A DNA stretch of 64,000 nt from Pogonophryne albipinna (Eukaryota > Chordata > Actinopteri > Perciformes > Artedidraconidae), in assembly GCA_028583405.1 (NCBI GenBank), contig CM053260.1:14468660-14532659 (forward strand), given 5' to 3'. How positions within the stretch are numbered: position 1 is the stretch's first letter; every line of letters begins with the position of its first letter. Made by a program: the position numbers and the translations under genes. Shown here piece after piece: positions 23,403 to 35,299 of the stretch. Under the pieces are notes generated by a model that was given only the letters and a program-made list of their open reading frames with translations, was not told the DNA's origin and did not search any database.

Positions 23403-25270
23403 GAACGAGCTGTTTGGCTGATGCAAAGCGGAGTGCACGTGCTGGGGTGTACGGTTTAACCATGTCCTGGATGTTGGAAGGGCCAGATCCATTCGCAGCA
23501 TGGTACGCAAGTACCATTGTCTTGAAGTGGATTCTAGCAGTTAACGGAAGCCAGTGAAGGGAGCGGAGGAGCGGCGTAGTGTGGGAGAATTTAGGAAGGT
23601 TGAAGACCAGACGAGCAGTTGCATTCTGGATGAGCTGCAGAGGTCGGATGGCACCAGAGGTCGCGTTAACCGAATATTTTCCGTCTATGACGGATTTTTT
23701 TTAACAATGACGGAAAAATCTGAAAGCCGTCTGTCATTTTGACAGATTAGAACAAACTGAGAACAGCGCCGCAGTGTCCCCGCAGCGAGGCTCCGTGTTA
23801 TGCCGTGTTATGCCGTGTTATGCATGCCCGCCCAAAAGGAAATTAAACAGTTTCCAAACCTAACTGCTGAACAGATCGTTGAATTGTCTGGGAGTATTTG
23901 CTTTACGCTGTGCGCGCTCCCGCGAGGTGCAGTGGGCATGCATAACACGGCGCTAACAGTCCCCCGTTGACAGTTCACGCCCCCCGGCAGAGTTGTGTAC
24001 AGGCCGACGAGTAATAATGGATTTTGACGGACATTTTACGATCCTGCAAAATGACGGGCAGCGAAAAAGTCTAGCGCAACCTCTGGATGGCACATGCAGG
24101 TAGACCAGCCAGGAGGGAGTTGCAGTAGTCTAGGCGTGAGATGACAAGAGTCTGGACCAGAACCTGCGTCGCTTTCTGGATCAGCTGGGGACGTATCCTC
24201 CTGATGTTGTAAAGCGTGTATCTGCAGCAGCGGGTTGTAGCAGCTATGTTTGCAGTGTAGGACAGTTTGTTATCTAGGGTCACACCCAGATTCCTTGCAG
24301 TCTGAGTCGGGGAAACAATAGAGGTGCCGATGTTGATTGTTAGGTCAAGAGTGGGACAATCTTTTCCCGGAAGGAAAAGCAGTTCAGTCTTGTCAAGGTT
24401 GAGCTTGAGGTGGTGAGCAGACATCCACTGAGAGATGTCAGCTAGACAAGCAGAGATGCGTGCGACGACCTGGGTCTCTGAGCGGGGAAAGGACAGAATT
24501 AATTGGGTGTCGTCAGCGTAGCAGTGGTATGAAAAACCATGCGGGCTAATGACTGATCCGAGCGAGTTTGTGTACAAGGAGAAGAGGAGGGGACCAAGAA
24601 CAGAGCCCTGAGGGACCCCTGTAGTTAATTGACAAGGGTCGGACTCCGACCCTCTCCAAGTAACCCTGTAGGTGCGGTCTTTGAGGTATGAGGGGAGGAG
24701 GGAAAGTGCAGAGCCTGAAACTCCAAGTTCTTGGAGAGTGCGAAGGAGGATCTGATGATTCACCGTGTCGAATGCAGCAGACAGGTCCAAAAGGATGATG
24801 ACAGAGGAGAGGGATGCTGCTTTAGCCGTGTGCAGTTCCTCAGTGACAGCAAGGAGGGCAGTTTCTGTGGAGTGACTTGCCTTGAAACCAGACTGGTGCG
24901 GATCCAGAAGGTTGTTCTGATGGAGATAACAGGAGAGTTGTTTAAAGACAGCGCGTTCAAGTGTTTTAGACAGGAACGGGAGGAGAGAGACAGAACTGTA
25001 GTTTATAACATCAGACGGGTTGAGAGTGGGTTTCTTTAGGAGAGGGTTTACTCTTGCCTCCTTGAGACTGTTTGGAAAGTGACCAGAAGTTAGAGAAGTG
25101 TTGATGAAATGGGTGAGAAACGGTAGAATATCAGGAGCGATAGTCTGAAGGAGGTTTGAAGGGATAGGGTCCAGAGGACAGGTGGTAGGACGGGCAGAGA
25201 TAATGAGGGTAAGAACCTCGCTTGGAGAGAGAGAGAGGTGATTTGAAGCAGTTGCTGCTTCGGACGTCAT
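23403..25270 (-). pseudogene. L2-type LINE, reverse transcriptase ORF fragment split by hAT element 4
   Basis: On the minus strand, a long frame (25270-24071) carries reverse transcriptase blocks of an L2-clade LINE: SGFKASHSTETALL, LDLSAAFDTVNH, TGVPQGSVLGPLLF and the active-site CYADDTQL. The C-terminal stretch continues at 23655-23403 (RLVFNLPKFSHTTPLLRSL, IHFKTMVLAYHAANG). The two parts are separated only by hAT element 4. With that element and one duplication copy removed the frame runs on. The endonuclease domain and 5' part are missing, so this is a 5'-truncated insertion lying in hAT element 2. Confidence 0.88.
23655..24085. mobile_element. hAT element 4, 431-bp MITE inside the L2 LINE
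   Basis: Ends CAGAGGTCGCGTTA and, inverted, CAGAGGTTGCGCTA are flanked by the 8-bp duplication GATGGCAC (23647-23654 and 24086-24093). Subterminal words TGACGGA recur near both ends. No coding frame. It interrupts the L2 reverse transcriptase frame cleanly. Confidence 0.92.
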
Positions 25271-26299
25271 ATGTCACGTGATTTGAAGCAAGCTTCGAAG
25301 CACTGCTTCTATGGAATAGGAAGTCCAGGGTTGAAGCTCCGTTCGAAGCTTCAGTGTCAAACTGCCATCACTAGCTAGCAGTGAGTGAGCGTTCAGACAC
25401 CGGTGTTCCGGATTAACTGGTTTCCCGATCAACTGGTTTACAGATGTGGGGGGCGTGGCCTTCGACTGAAATACACATTTCCATCGCTTCTTCTGTCGTT
25501 TACATACATCTTTTGGTGTATTTGGCTCGGTAGGAAGACTTTGATGCACATTCAGTACCAGTGAGGTTGTGGTTACGATGGCGATATCCGGACGCGAACA
25601 GCGAGGACTACAAAAAGAAAAACGAGTTGACTGGGGATGTCTGTTCAAAACATTGCGAACTCCAATAAATCATTTAAACCAGCTATTGTTGCCAGACTAA
25701 TTACTGAATATCGTTCTTAATGTGATACCAAGTCCATCTGAGACCTGTGTACACCTCCAGACAGCCTCCAAGTGAAGCGTACGTTGTTTACTCACAGTTT
25801 GAAAGCAGCGTGGAGAAGTCTTCAGCTTTGGTAAACTGTGATCCGCCCAGGTTAAACTGTGACCCGACTTTTGTGGCTATCTACCAGGGATCATGTTTAA
25901 TATGAAAGACTGCACACACGTTTATCCCTTGTAACTTTGCAGCAAAACACTCACGTCAATAAATCCTTTACAAACTATTGTTGTTGTCAGTCTTACATTT
26001 GTATCATATATCGTTAATAATATGATGTTGAGTCGATTTGATACCCTATGCTGTTAAGTATTTTATTTTGGTGAGTCTGTCGCAAGACAGAAAAGACAGG
26101 CAGTATTGCTAGAATATAAACCTTTTTTTAAATTGCAATTGTTTCTAGCGCAACAGCTTTGGTCCAGGTTTACATCAGCTACTGCATTAGCAGACATAGC
26201 AACAGGAAATGGGGGCCTATTTAGAAAGTATGCGTTTAAAAATGTCTATATTGTGAGGCTAAATATTATATTGTATAGCATAATGTTGCATGGCAATAA

Positions 26300-26324
26300 T
26301 ATATATATATATATATATAGAAAC

Positions 26325-26372
<48 letters not shown>
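26300..26372 (+). repeat. (TA)n microsatellite
   Basis: An almost pure TA run broken by one GAAACA segment near 26320. It is likely to vary in length and to form cruciform or slipped structures. Confidence 0.9.
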
Positions 26373-26373
<1 letters not shown>

Positions 26374-26689
26374 CGAAACACATGGCCTGATTTGCATATT
26401 GGAACTTTATGTGTGCACTAGAACACATTTATATGTAAACTTACCACTTATCACAACATAATGGCTCGCAGGCTGATAAACTAGGATATCTGATCTCGGT
26501 GGGTCTTAATGAGGCTTGATACAGACCTCAGTCAGTATACTATTTAAAAGCAAATGCCTACTATAATATGTATATTATATGTTATAAGTGTACATACATT
26601 CGCTCACATTATAAATGATGGTCGGGTTGCATTTTTCTGGAACTTTTTAACAAGGTTAATGTAGCAAAATTAAGTGTGGTGATCTGGTA

Positions 26690-26790
26690 CGTTGTGTTGA
26701 TCCGTGGTGCACTCATAACGCGCAGGGCTTGAGTGATTTTTACAGTTGGGACTCGGGTTTGAGTCCAGCATGAACTTTTTTGTTATTTTC
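26690..26790 (+). repeat. Possible tRNA-like SINE head
   Basis: GGTGCACTCATAACGCG followed about 40 bp later by GGTTTGAGTCC has the spacing of A and B boxes of a tRNA-derived SINE, with a T-rich stretch after it. Weak, because both boxes are imperfect. Confidence 0.3.
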
Positions 26791-27003
26791 ATGTCGATGG
26801 ACACTGAATATTATGTTTGAATAGAGGATTCCTAATATTGTTTGCCGAGACCAACATTAATGGCCCATCAGCATTTTAAAGTCTAAATATCCCTACACAT
26901 GCAGCAATGACATTTCTGCTGCTTTGCAAAACGAGATAACAGTCACATCTTATCTGGATGAGTGCTGCAGAATACCGTTTTTATAAGGGATACATGTGTG
27001 TGT

Positions 27004-27241
27004 AGTCCATCCATCCATCTTCTCCCGCTTATCCGTGGTCGGGTCGCGGAGGTAGCCGTTCCAGCAGAGAGCCCCAAACTTTCCTTTCCCTGGCCACATC
27101 AACCAGCTCTGACTGGGGTATCCCAAGGCACTCCCAGGCCAGCGAAGAGATATAATCCCTCCACCTGGTCCTAGGTCTACCCCTTGGTCTCTTCCCAGCG
27201 GGACGTGCCTGGAACACCTCCCTAGGGAGGCGCGGAGGTGT
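27004..27241 (-). mobile_element. Rex3/RTE-like LINE, 3' end fragment
   Basis: The minus-strand frame reads GKRPRGRPRTRWRDYISSLA, then WECLGIPQSEL and WGSLLERLPPRPD, the C-terminal tail of fish RTE-type LINE ORF2. It is followed by GGATAAGCGGGAGAAGATGG and ATGG repeats. Rex3 elements end in GATG-type repeats. The upstream reverse transcriptase is missing (5' truncation), as is usual for such insertions. It sits in the core of the long inverted-arm element. Confidence 0.75.
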
Positions 27242-28111
27242 GTGTGTATTTAATATTAAACATGATCGCTGGTAGATAGCCACAGAAGTCTTAACACAGT
27301 TTAACCTGAGTGGATCAGAGAGGATCACAGTTTACCACAGCTGAAGACTTCTCCACGCCAAGGGCGCCGGAAGCGGGGGAGCCAGTGGGCCATTGGCCCC
27401 CCACTTTACAGCCCTGCCCCACATTTTCGCAGCGGCAGATGCCGCGGAACACTGTACATATCCTGTTTCAATAATTCCCCTCTCTAAAGTCGCATCTAAA
27501 ACGCGATCAGATCTAGCCGGGTATATTTTGTTATTTTTGATTGTTATATTCAATCTCATTAGCTACAGGCATTTTGAAGCTTGTAAAGGGAAGATGACAG
27601 CTCTCACTCGCCACTCTGCTCTTCCACAGCGCCGCTCCCCTCCCTCCGCTGAAATTATGAATGTAAGGCATAGTAATCATAGATAACACGGCAGGGTCCG
27701 TTACAGTTTGTTTTCATCTGATTTAAAATAAACAAAGTATTGGCATTCAGAATATTAAACTTGTTTCGGCAAATTCAGATGATAAATACAACTTTGAAGC
27801 TTTGACGGCATAATTACAAGCGGAGAACCACCCTAACCACCACAGTGTTGAGATCTTCATAGTATGTTGAATACTTAAAACGAAAGTTAGTAATAATCAA
27901 ATATAATCAATTATATTCTTGTATAACCCACAATGAAAATGCTTCATATTTTAGGTTTTTCTATATTTACAGTATAAACAAAACACAATTGTTAAATTGA
28001 GTGTAAGGCCTATAATGATTTATGGGTGTCACTGATAAGAGAGTAGGCAGTTTCTTCCCTCTCCTCTCACAGCAGTACACAGGGAGGGGGGCTCCGGACT
28101 TAAGGAGAAAT

Positions 28112-29280
28112 ACATTGAGGCCCCAAAAAGGTGGTTATGTCATAGCCATATAATATGTCTGGTCATGTCCTTTTTACACAAACATGGGAAGGTGTGTCTT
28201 ATGCCATAGCCAATAGAATATGTCTGGTCATGTCCAGTCCTGTACATCAGAGGCCATGCCCAGGTTTCCACAAATATGAGTGTGGAGGAGGTGTCTTAGG
28301 TTTTTATATCCGGTTTTCGAGCATAAAGACACTGGCGGAGAGGGAGCAAGCTGAGAGAAAGAGGGGGGGGTTCCCCTGGTATGCTCTCTCTCGGTAAGCT
28401 CTGTCCCTCAGAGCTGGGTTAATAGCTCTCTGTAAGATTCTCTCAGACTTGGTAAATATCTCTCAAGTTTCTTGGTTGAATGCTGAGTGAATTACTTTGT
28501 GAAATGAGTGGAATGAATTGAGATGTGTTTGTGAATATTAGGACCGCCAGCTGTGAGGAATCTTCCTCCAAATTCATGCGGATAGGTATGGGGTTTTGAA
28601 TGTTCGTACCCGCCATCTGTGTCGGAAAAAATGTATGAAATTGATGTGAAATTGATTTGGTGAATGAAAAGTTGAATGTGCTTTTTATTATCACCGGTCT
28701 TTTTATGAGGAAATGCCTCTAAATTCTATCGGGAGATTTTAAATGTCACAACTGAATTGGGCAGTTGAAGTTAAAAATGATGGTAATAAATGTAAGACTG
28801 TGAATTAAAGTTTTATATTTGAACATGATCACAGCATCATTTAGTTTAGTATGAAAAGGAATGTTGTAAAGAGAGAAGGTAAAAACCCTGTATTAGTTTG
28901 GACCTATTTTTCTTCAAATAAAATGATCCCACCTTTTGGACTGGGACAACTTAAAAGATATCTGCGCTCTCCTCTCCTGCTTCAAAGGTAAGATTGCACC
29001 CTGCCACACTCACACTTAGGTAGGGCCACACCTCATTTACTGATATCAAAATCCTTCAGGATCGCTTAAACAGATTTAAGAGAGTTGTCTGAATTGAAAC
29101 AGCAGTTAATTGAACCTGGTTCTTCGGGGAGTTAATAGAGGTGAGATATTGCTGACGTTGGTGGATCTGAGCCAACCATTAAACTTACATAGACTCAATA
29201 ACTTCGGTTAGGTCAATTAGTAAGTCTGAGTAATTTCCCGGAATAAATTATCAGCCCTCACCGACTCTTACAACAGGTAT
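28112..29280 (+). other. Unresolved repeat stretch with AATAAA and short tandem duplication
   Basis: The words CATAGCC-ATA-ATATGTCTGGTCATGTCC occur twice 65 bp apart (28141 and 28206). AATAAA at about 28917 is followed by a G/C-richer stretch and a GGTAAGATTG donor-like word. This could be an LTR with a polyadenylation signal, but no paired ends were found. Confidence 0.3.
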
Positions 29281-29376
29281 AACAACAGCCGGTGTTTCTC
29301 GTGAGTGTTTTCCCCGGGAAACAAACACAATACACACAAACGCAAAAATACACAAACACACACGTACTGTATATAC

Positions 29377-30285
29377 TAAAGTAAACAGATATTGTTCTAT
29401 ACTGTATTAAAGTAAACAGGTATTATCTTGAACTGTATTGAAGTGAACATGTATTATTTGGGACTGTTTTAAAGTAATCCTATATATATAAACCTTCTCA
29501 CTTACACTCAATGACCCAGATACCCTGCTACACACACATACACCTCCTTCTCCCAGCACACACACATATTCTTTGCTCATCTGACCCAGATACCAGCACA
29601 CACACATACACCTCCTCCCACCAGCACACACACATATTCTTTTCAAGGTTCTTTCTGGGGCCAATATAATCTCAAGCACCAATATATCTCTGTACAATGT
29701 TTGATTGTCTGGAAAGGAATAGTTTGTGTGAAATCTTCCTTGGGAAAGTAAAGGAGTTAACCCAGGTGTAAGATAAAAAGTGATTCTGACCTTGTATAGT
29801 TCCGAGGCTCTCACGCTCTGTTCAGAAGAAAAATACTTTTTCCCAGAACTCTGATTCGCTGTATTGGGCCCGACCCAAAGTGAATCCAACCAGTAAGAAC
29901 AACTAGGGGAGTGAGCAACCGACCCAACTCCTACCCACGGACTCTCTTATTCGCTTAGGAGTAAAATGGGAAGGAAGAGACATCTCACATCTCCGCCCCA
30001 AATATGCCCATATATACTGTTGTTTATTCATGCAAAAGGCCCCCTGTTTCTGACTGGCTGGTCCCGATATCTGTAACGCACGGCAGTAGAGCGGGGAGCC
30101 CGGAGTGCTCTGTTACAGGGCACTCTGTATTTCGTATTGTGTTTTTTACCATTAAAATCAGATTATTGTTATAACTTTTATGCCGGTGTTTTGAACTTCT
30201 TTTATTAAATCTGACCAGGCTCATCTAACGGACGGCGCGGAGCGGAGGTGGGCTTTAAGCCACCACTACTGTGTTTGCTCCTACA
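29377..30285 (-). mobile_element. Solo LTR, same family as the element in akr7a intron 4
   Basis: A 909-bp LTR flanked by the 4-bp duplication ATAC (29373-29376 and 30286-30289). On the plus strand it reads TAAAGTAAACAGATATTG ... CTGTGTTTGCTCCTACA. This is opposite in orientation to the plus-strand reading of the LTRs at 55444 and 62431 (TGTTGAAGCAAACACAG ... TGCTTTA). It is more diverged and longer through extra CACACACATAC/GACCCAGATACC repeats at 29515-29640. Probably left by recombination between the two LTRs of a full insertion. Confidence 0.82.
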
Positions 30286-30490
30286 ATACACACACACACA
30301 CTCGCGGGCTTCCCCCAGACCAGTAATCCAAACGAAAATACCTTCCCTCAGTACTATTTTGATAAATTGCTCCGCTAATAATCAATCAGATCGATCCAGA
30401 GAGGAGGAAACTTTAAAGGCCTTTTTCTCAAAATGATGTGTGTGTGTCAGCCGTTAACCTAGATAGAAAGAATACATAGCACTTGCAAAC

Positions 30491-30754
30491 ATGTCAGAAG
30501 AACCAGCGCAGAAGAAAACAAAATACTGTCAAACTAAACTGAAATTCAACAACTTGAATGTCACATCCCTGACATCCGCAACTCCGGAGCCTGGTCCTTC
30601 AACCATAGAAACAGCGAAGCCAGATGAACCCCAAAGCAGCAGCTCTGCCGCCGCTGAGACTGTCAAAACCGTCACCGCCGGCATCGTTGAACCGACACAG
30701 GCTGGTTCCGACTGCATGGAGGTTTGTTGTCGGGACATTGTGACGGGCAAATAA
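30491..30754 (+). pseudogene. N-terminal segment of a possible hAT transposase
   Basis: The 87-codon frame starts MSEEPAQKKTKYCQTKLKF and continues Ser/Thr/Pro/Glu-rich. A lysine-rich start with QTKLKF followed by a low-complexity acidic lead is common before the TTF zinc finger in ZMYM1-like transposases. The zinc finger and catalytic parts are absent; the frame stops shortly before the arm of the host element resumes. The assignment is by resemblance only. Confidence 0.35.
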
Positions 30755-31697
30755 AAGCTTATTTGGGCAAAGAGAAAGGTACTTCGATGCAGAATGGTAC
30801 AAAAACAGCCTGTGAGTAAACAACATACGCTTCACTTGGAGGCTGCCTGAAGGTGTACACAGGTCTCAGATGGACTTGGTATCACATTAGGAACGATATT
30901 CAGAGATAAGTCGGGAAACAATAGCTGGTTTAAATGATTTATTGGATTTCAAAATGTTTTGAACAGACATCCCCATGTCAACTCGTTTTTCTTTTTGTAG
31001 TCCTCGCTGTTCGCGTCCGGATATCGCCATCGTAACCACAACCTCACACACTGGTACTGAATGTGCATCAAAGTCTTCCTACCGAGCCAAATATACCAAA
31101 AGATTTATGTAAACGACAGAAGAAGCGACCGAAATGTGTATTTTAGTCGAAGGCCACGCCCCCCACCTCTGTAAACCAGTTGATCGGGAAACCAGTTAAT
31201 CCGGAACACCGGCGCACACATTCAAACGGACTCGTGTGCCTGACTCTACCAACAGGCTTTCATGATTCTGTTTAGATATGCAAGTATAAGCCATGATAGC
31301 TTATTTTATTAACACGCTAATTTGATATGAAAATCAATGGAGGCTGAGTTAACTTTGTAGGAAAACCTACCGTCCATGACTGCCCCTGAGCTGTGTTTTA
31401 TTTGTTAACTTCATATTTTTCATTTCCTAAAACATTATTTTCCTCTCATATTAACAGTGTGGATCATTGAGACATATCTTCTAGAAACATATTTCTCCCA
31501 CGTTACGTTTCTTATGAACGTATCTCAAATACGTTTATTTTCTACATATCTTTGCCATTTATTGTCTTGCTTATAATAATGATAATAGTCATTTATAAAT
31601 ATCATTTTAGAGCACACATTTGAAATAAGTAGGCGAGGCTGTAATTTCGCCAGCTGTTACTCTCATGAGCGAGACAGAAAATAATAGTTTTTAACAT

Positions 31698-31809
31698 GCC
31701 AAAAAGCTGCTGTGTCGTTTATTGCACCTCAAACATTAAAACAAATCCAGAGTTACGTGTTTCTGTACTTCCTCTAAGAAGAAAGGACAGTAACAGAAGA
31801 TCTCTGTGA
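31698..31809 (+). pseudogene. THAP domain start (left arm copy)
   Basis: The frame MPKSCCVVYCTSNIKTNPEL matches the first part of the THAP C2CH zinc finger (Met-Pro-x-x-C-x4-C, then N-x-E-L). It soon reaches a stop (after about 35 codons), well short of the 80-90 residues of a full THAP domain. THAP fingers bind transposon ends in P-element-like and other DNA transposons. The mirror copy lies at about 34967-35071 on the minus strand. Confidence 0.6.
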
Positions 31810-33182
31810 CGCCAGATGTGGTGTTGTTAATGCGATATGATATCCGGAAAAAAATTCAGTTTAGGATGGCCGAAGACACTACACTACCCATAATCCCCAG
31901 CTATCGTTTGGGACTACAGTCCCGTTGACAAACCCTGTGATTAATCTTCAAGCTCTGGGATTGGATGTTGGAGTGGCAGTGCGCCAAGGTTACGCCGAGC
32001 GTCAAGCTCTATAAAATGGAACGAAACAACGGCAGACTATTCAAAACTGGACTCGAACGCCCCCCGAGAACTACACATGCTGGCTATTGTGTTTCGCAAC
32101 ATGTTCTCTATGGCACGTCTCTACTGGGAATTGTAGTTTTAAAAGACGTTTTCGTTTTTCCCAAAATTAGAAGTTGACAGTATTAAACTGTGTACAGCCC
32201 TGGAGGTTTAGGCGATAGGAAACACATTGGTGTGTACACATTTAAAACATGTAATTACTAAATGGGTGAGAATCGCTTGTATCCATAATGGGCAGCATTA
32301 ATATATACCTACATGACAGCTCATTGTTACTTTGTAATTCTACTCCACTACAATTCAGAGGTTAACCTGGTATTTTTACTCCACTACATTTATTTTAGTT
32401 ACTTTGCAGATTCTGATTAATGATGTGAAATATAAACAACCCTTAAAGCAGACTTCAGTTACACCTGAGTAAAATTCAGGGAAGGTGATTGTCAAGTGCC
32501 AACAATCAGGAGAGATATTTGATTGTTGGTGCTTGAGAAGACTAAACATTTATCTGCAGATCTCTATAAAGTATATTAATTACTCGTTATTCTCTACTAA
32601 TAGTTCATTAAAAACTGTATATAATTGCTATTTTGCACATCCCTTTCAAGATTTCAAGATTTTCTAAGGTTTATTGACATATCATATACACAACTACGGT
32701 GTAGTTATGCAATGAATGAAAAACTTGGGACACAGGTTCCTCAACAAGGCATCTATCAATATGTGTGTACCTCCACCATTAAACTGTCATATTCTGCACA
32801 TTTCTTATACTATCTACATACATAAGAGTATAATTAATGTGTATAATATCAGTTAAAATAAGTGCTTCAACATAGTTAACATTGCAGGAAAGCAATATAT
32901 TAGACGTTAAGTACTTTGTCAGGCTTAATATTTATCTGTAGATAGATACCCCCAAAGCTTTTTTCTTATTTGAAAGAAGACCATAACCTAAAGTATTCTT
33001 TAATGTGTTAATAAAGGTTAATTAGTTTGTCTGTTTTGCACATCCTCCTATTAATATCTTTGTACATCCAGCACTAAACTGTTTTATTGTAGAGATCACT
33101 TACAGTATCTTCTTGATTTTTTATATTCTATATTTCAATCATTGACCTTCTACTTTCCCCCTATGAAAGTATGTACTCTTAA

Positions 33183-33640
33183 AGGTGGGGTAGGTAAGTT
33201 TCAGAAACCGGCTCGAGTGCACTAAAATTTGAAAGTACACAGCCGAAAAGAATCCGCCCCTTCCTTCAGACTTCCTTACAGAGCACCTCCTCCAACACAC
33301 ATGAACGCGCACATGACGTCAGCAGACTGGTGAAAGTGGCCGCCTGTTGCTGGCGAGTCATTGAAGTACTGCTGCAATGCACGCCCAATGACGGCACGCC
33401 CAATGAGGGCACGAGATACATTTGTGCGTGCACGAGATGGTAGGCTGACAGACAGAGCGGCAATCCAATCCGTTTAGTCGTACTTTTTACACTATTACGG
33501 GTTCCACAGATGAATTTTTTTTATGGATTTTTTGTCAAAGCACTTAAGATATTCATTGCTATCGGGATGTTAAGACCATTCCATGGAATATAACAAAAAG
33601 TGTATCTCGAGCCGGTTTCTGAAACTTACCTACCCCACCT
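33183..33640. mobile_element. piggyBac-type MITE, copy 2
   Basis: A 458-bp element with near-perfect inverted ends AGGTGGGGTAGGTAAGTTTCAGAAACCGG, flanked by TTAA (33179-33182 and 33641-33644). The interior matches copy 1 in reverse orientation (for example CATTCCATGGAATATAACAAAAAGTG), with extra sequence. Confidence 0.88.
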
Positions 33641-34966
33641 TTAATATTTTTTTCATCAAATAACATTATTCAACAAAAATAACATTATTCAACAAAAATA
33701 ATTCAATAACGTGCTTTAACCACTAGGTACACACAGCATACTAATAATAACTTTGTATTATTAGTGTAGGACACTTATGTATGTATAACATCTGAAGATG
33801 TGTAGTTTTATTCTAGTTTTTACATAATTGTACAGGATATTGCTATACTATTTCTCATGTTTTACTTCTACACATTAATATCTGATTTGTAAAACATCAC
33901 AGACAGAAAGGCATATCCGCCATTTAATGGTAAGCTATTGAAATTGTGATTCCATAGATGTGTCTCCCATCACCCAAATCCCCTGACTATTCTCTCAACT
34001 CAGTATTTACATTCTTATATTCAAAGAAAATCAGTAATATCTTTACAAACTACAAGTCCTTTTCTATCAGCTGTGCACCGTTATGGTGTAAATATAACCT
34101 ATCTACCAATTGGATCAAATATAAAAGTCAGCCGAATTACTATTGATACTGCAAGGAGACGTATTTTGTGAAAAGAAATGCAAGATGTTGTTTAATTGTT
34201 GATATATTTATGATCCACGTCACATATTCAGTGTTGGCGGAAGTTCTTCAAGTTTGTCCAGAAGTCTTCTTATCAGGGCTCTATAAATAAAGAACTACGG
34301 CAGATGTGTAGTAATGCAGCCGAACTGTGTATTACAATGCCGTTATGTGATGACTTCCAAAGAGAAAAGCAAGAACACTCGGAATAAAGTATTATTTTAT
34401 TTTTTGAAAATGTTTTCGGATAACATATCACATTAACATCATATCCCAACATGCATTGCGGCTAAATCATCCAATCAACGAGCTTCAAGCTGAGGATCTT
34501 GGGTAATCTGTTCAGTGGGTTCGTTCGAAATGTCCCTTATAGGCCTATACGTCTGTTTCCGGTGACTTTATTTACGGCTAAAAAGCCCAAGATTATAGAA
34601 TTAAACGAATAAATAAAAACAAGGATAATTGTGTGTTATTGTTGAGTAAATAACAGGGTGTTATTTAGAAAAGAATAACAAATTAGAAGGAAAAAAAGAT
34701 TTTCAAAAATACAGATTTCAGTATTTTGAGGCTCTGAGCCCCATTTCTTTTCCTCACAGATGGAAAAAAAAGTCCGACATTATACGATTTAAAATAAAAA
34801 CAAATAAATAAAAAGATAAAACACTGGCATGTAATTTACGTTAGAATAAATAGAATGGTTTTGAATAATAGATGAGAGTAAAATCTACGTCACTTTACAG
34901 CCCCGCCCACTTTTGGGGAAACCAACGCTGTCATTTGAACGGCGATCAAGCCTGAAGCCACAGAGA

Positions 34967-35071
34967 TCTTCTGTTACTGTCCTTTCTTCTTAGAGGAAGT
35001 ACAGAAACACGTAACTCTGGATTTGTTTTAATGCTTGAGGTGCAATAAACGACAGCAGCTTTTTGGCATGT
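34967..35071 (-). pseudogene. THAP domain start (right arm copy)
   Basis: The minus-strand copy of the THAP-like start in the inverted right arm, with the same early CC and NPEL-type coding words (GGATTTG / AACTCTGGATTTG on the plus strand). The ATG falls in GGCATGTT at about 35068-35071. It is broken like the left copy. Confidence 0.5.
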
Positions 35072-35299
35072 TAAAACTATTATTTTCTGTCTCGCTCATG
35101 AGAGTAACAGCTGGCGAAATTACAGCCTCGCCTACTTATTTCAAATGTGTGCTCTAAAATGATATTTATATGACTATTATCATTATTATAAGCAAGACAA
35201 TAAATGGCAAAGATATGTAGAAAATAAACGTATTTGAGATACGTTCATAACGAACGTAACGTGGGAGAAAATATGTTTCTAGAAGATATGTAGAAAATA

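Larger units (their letters stand above)
21774..25373. mobile_element. hAT element 2, outer shell of a nested stack
   Basis: Ends TAGTGATGGCA (21774) and its inverse TGCCATCACTA (ending 25373) are flanked by a perfect 8-bp duplication, GCTAGCAG (21766-21773 and 25374-25381). Its own DNA is only about 21774-22025 and roughly 25270-25373; the rest is later insertions: hAT element 3, a SINE, and an L2 LINE carrying hAT element 4. Subterminal motifs such as GAAGCTTCAGT recur near both ends. Non-autonomous. Confidence 0.88.
27358..30798 (+). mobile_element. Insertion in the right arm: hAT-like end plus transposase start, carrying LTR insertions
   Basis: The left boundary opens CAAGGGCGCCGGAAGCGGGGG, similar to ends of ZMYM-type hAT elements in fish. 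Near the right boundary a plus-strand frame begins at 30491. No matching right-end inverted repeat or duplication was found at about 30798, so the copy appears cut there. Between these lie an unresolved LTR-like stretch (about 28112-29280) and a solo LTR (29377-30285). Confidence 0.45.
25393..31215. mobile_element. Large DNA element with long (about 540 bp) inverted arms, right arm interrupted
   Basis: The left arm, 25393-25930, begins CCGGTGTTCCGGATTAACTGG. Its inverse is found in two pieces: 30799-31215 (outer 415 bp) and about 27250-27357 (inner 115 bp). The 3.4 kb between the pieces is a later insertion. Left-arm subunits AATAAATC-TTT-AAAC-AGCTATTGTTG (about 25661) and a diverged copy at about 25960 form an internal repeat. 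The core, 25930-27250, holds no transposase, only a TA microsatellite and a Rex3-like LINE tail. The superfamily is not assigned; no clear target duplication was found. Confidence 0.7.

Noticed and set aside
23203..23517. 104-codon minus-strand frame taken as a separate gene
   Set aside because: Its right half is the C-terminal end of the L2 LINE and its left half is translated SINE sequence.
29407..29889. 160-codon minus-strand frame with Cys-Val repeats
   Set aside because: It lies wholly inside a solo LTR; the repeats come from CACACA-type microsatellite DNA.
31698..31809. A functional THAP gene
   Set aside because: The frame stops after the first third of the domain and the copy is mirrored in an inverted transposon arm.
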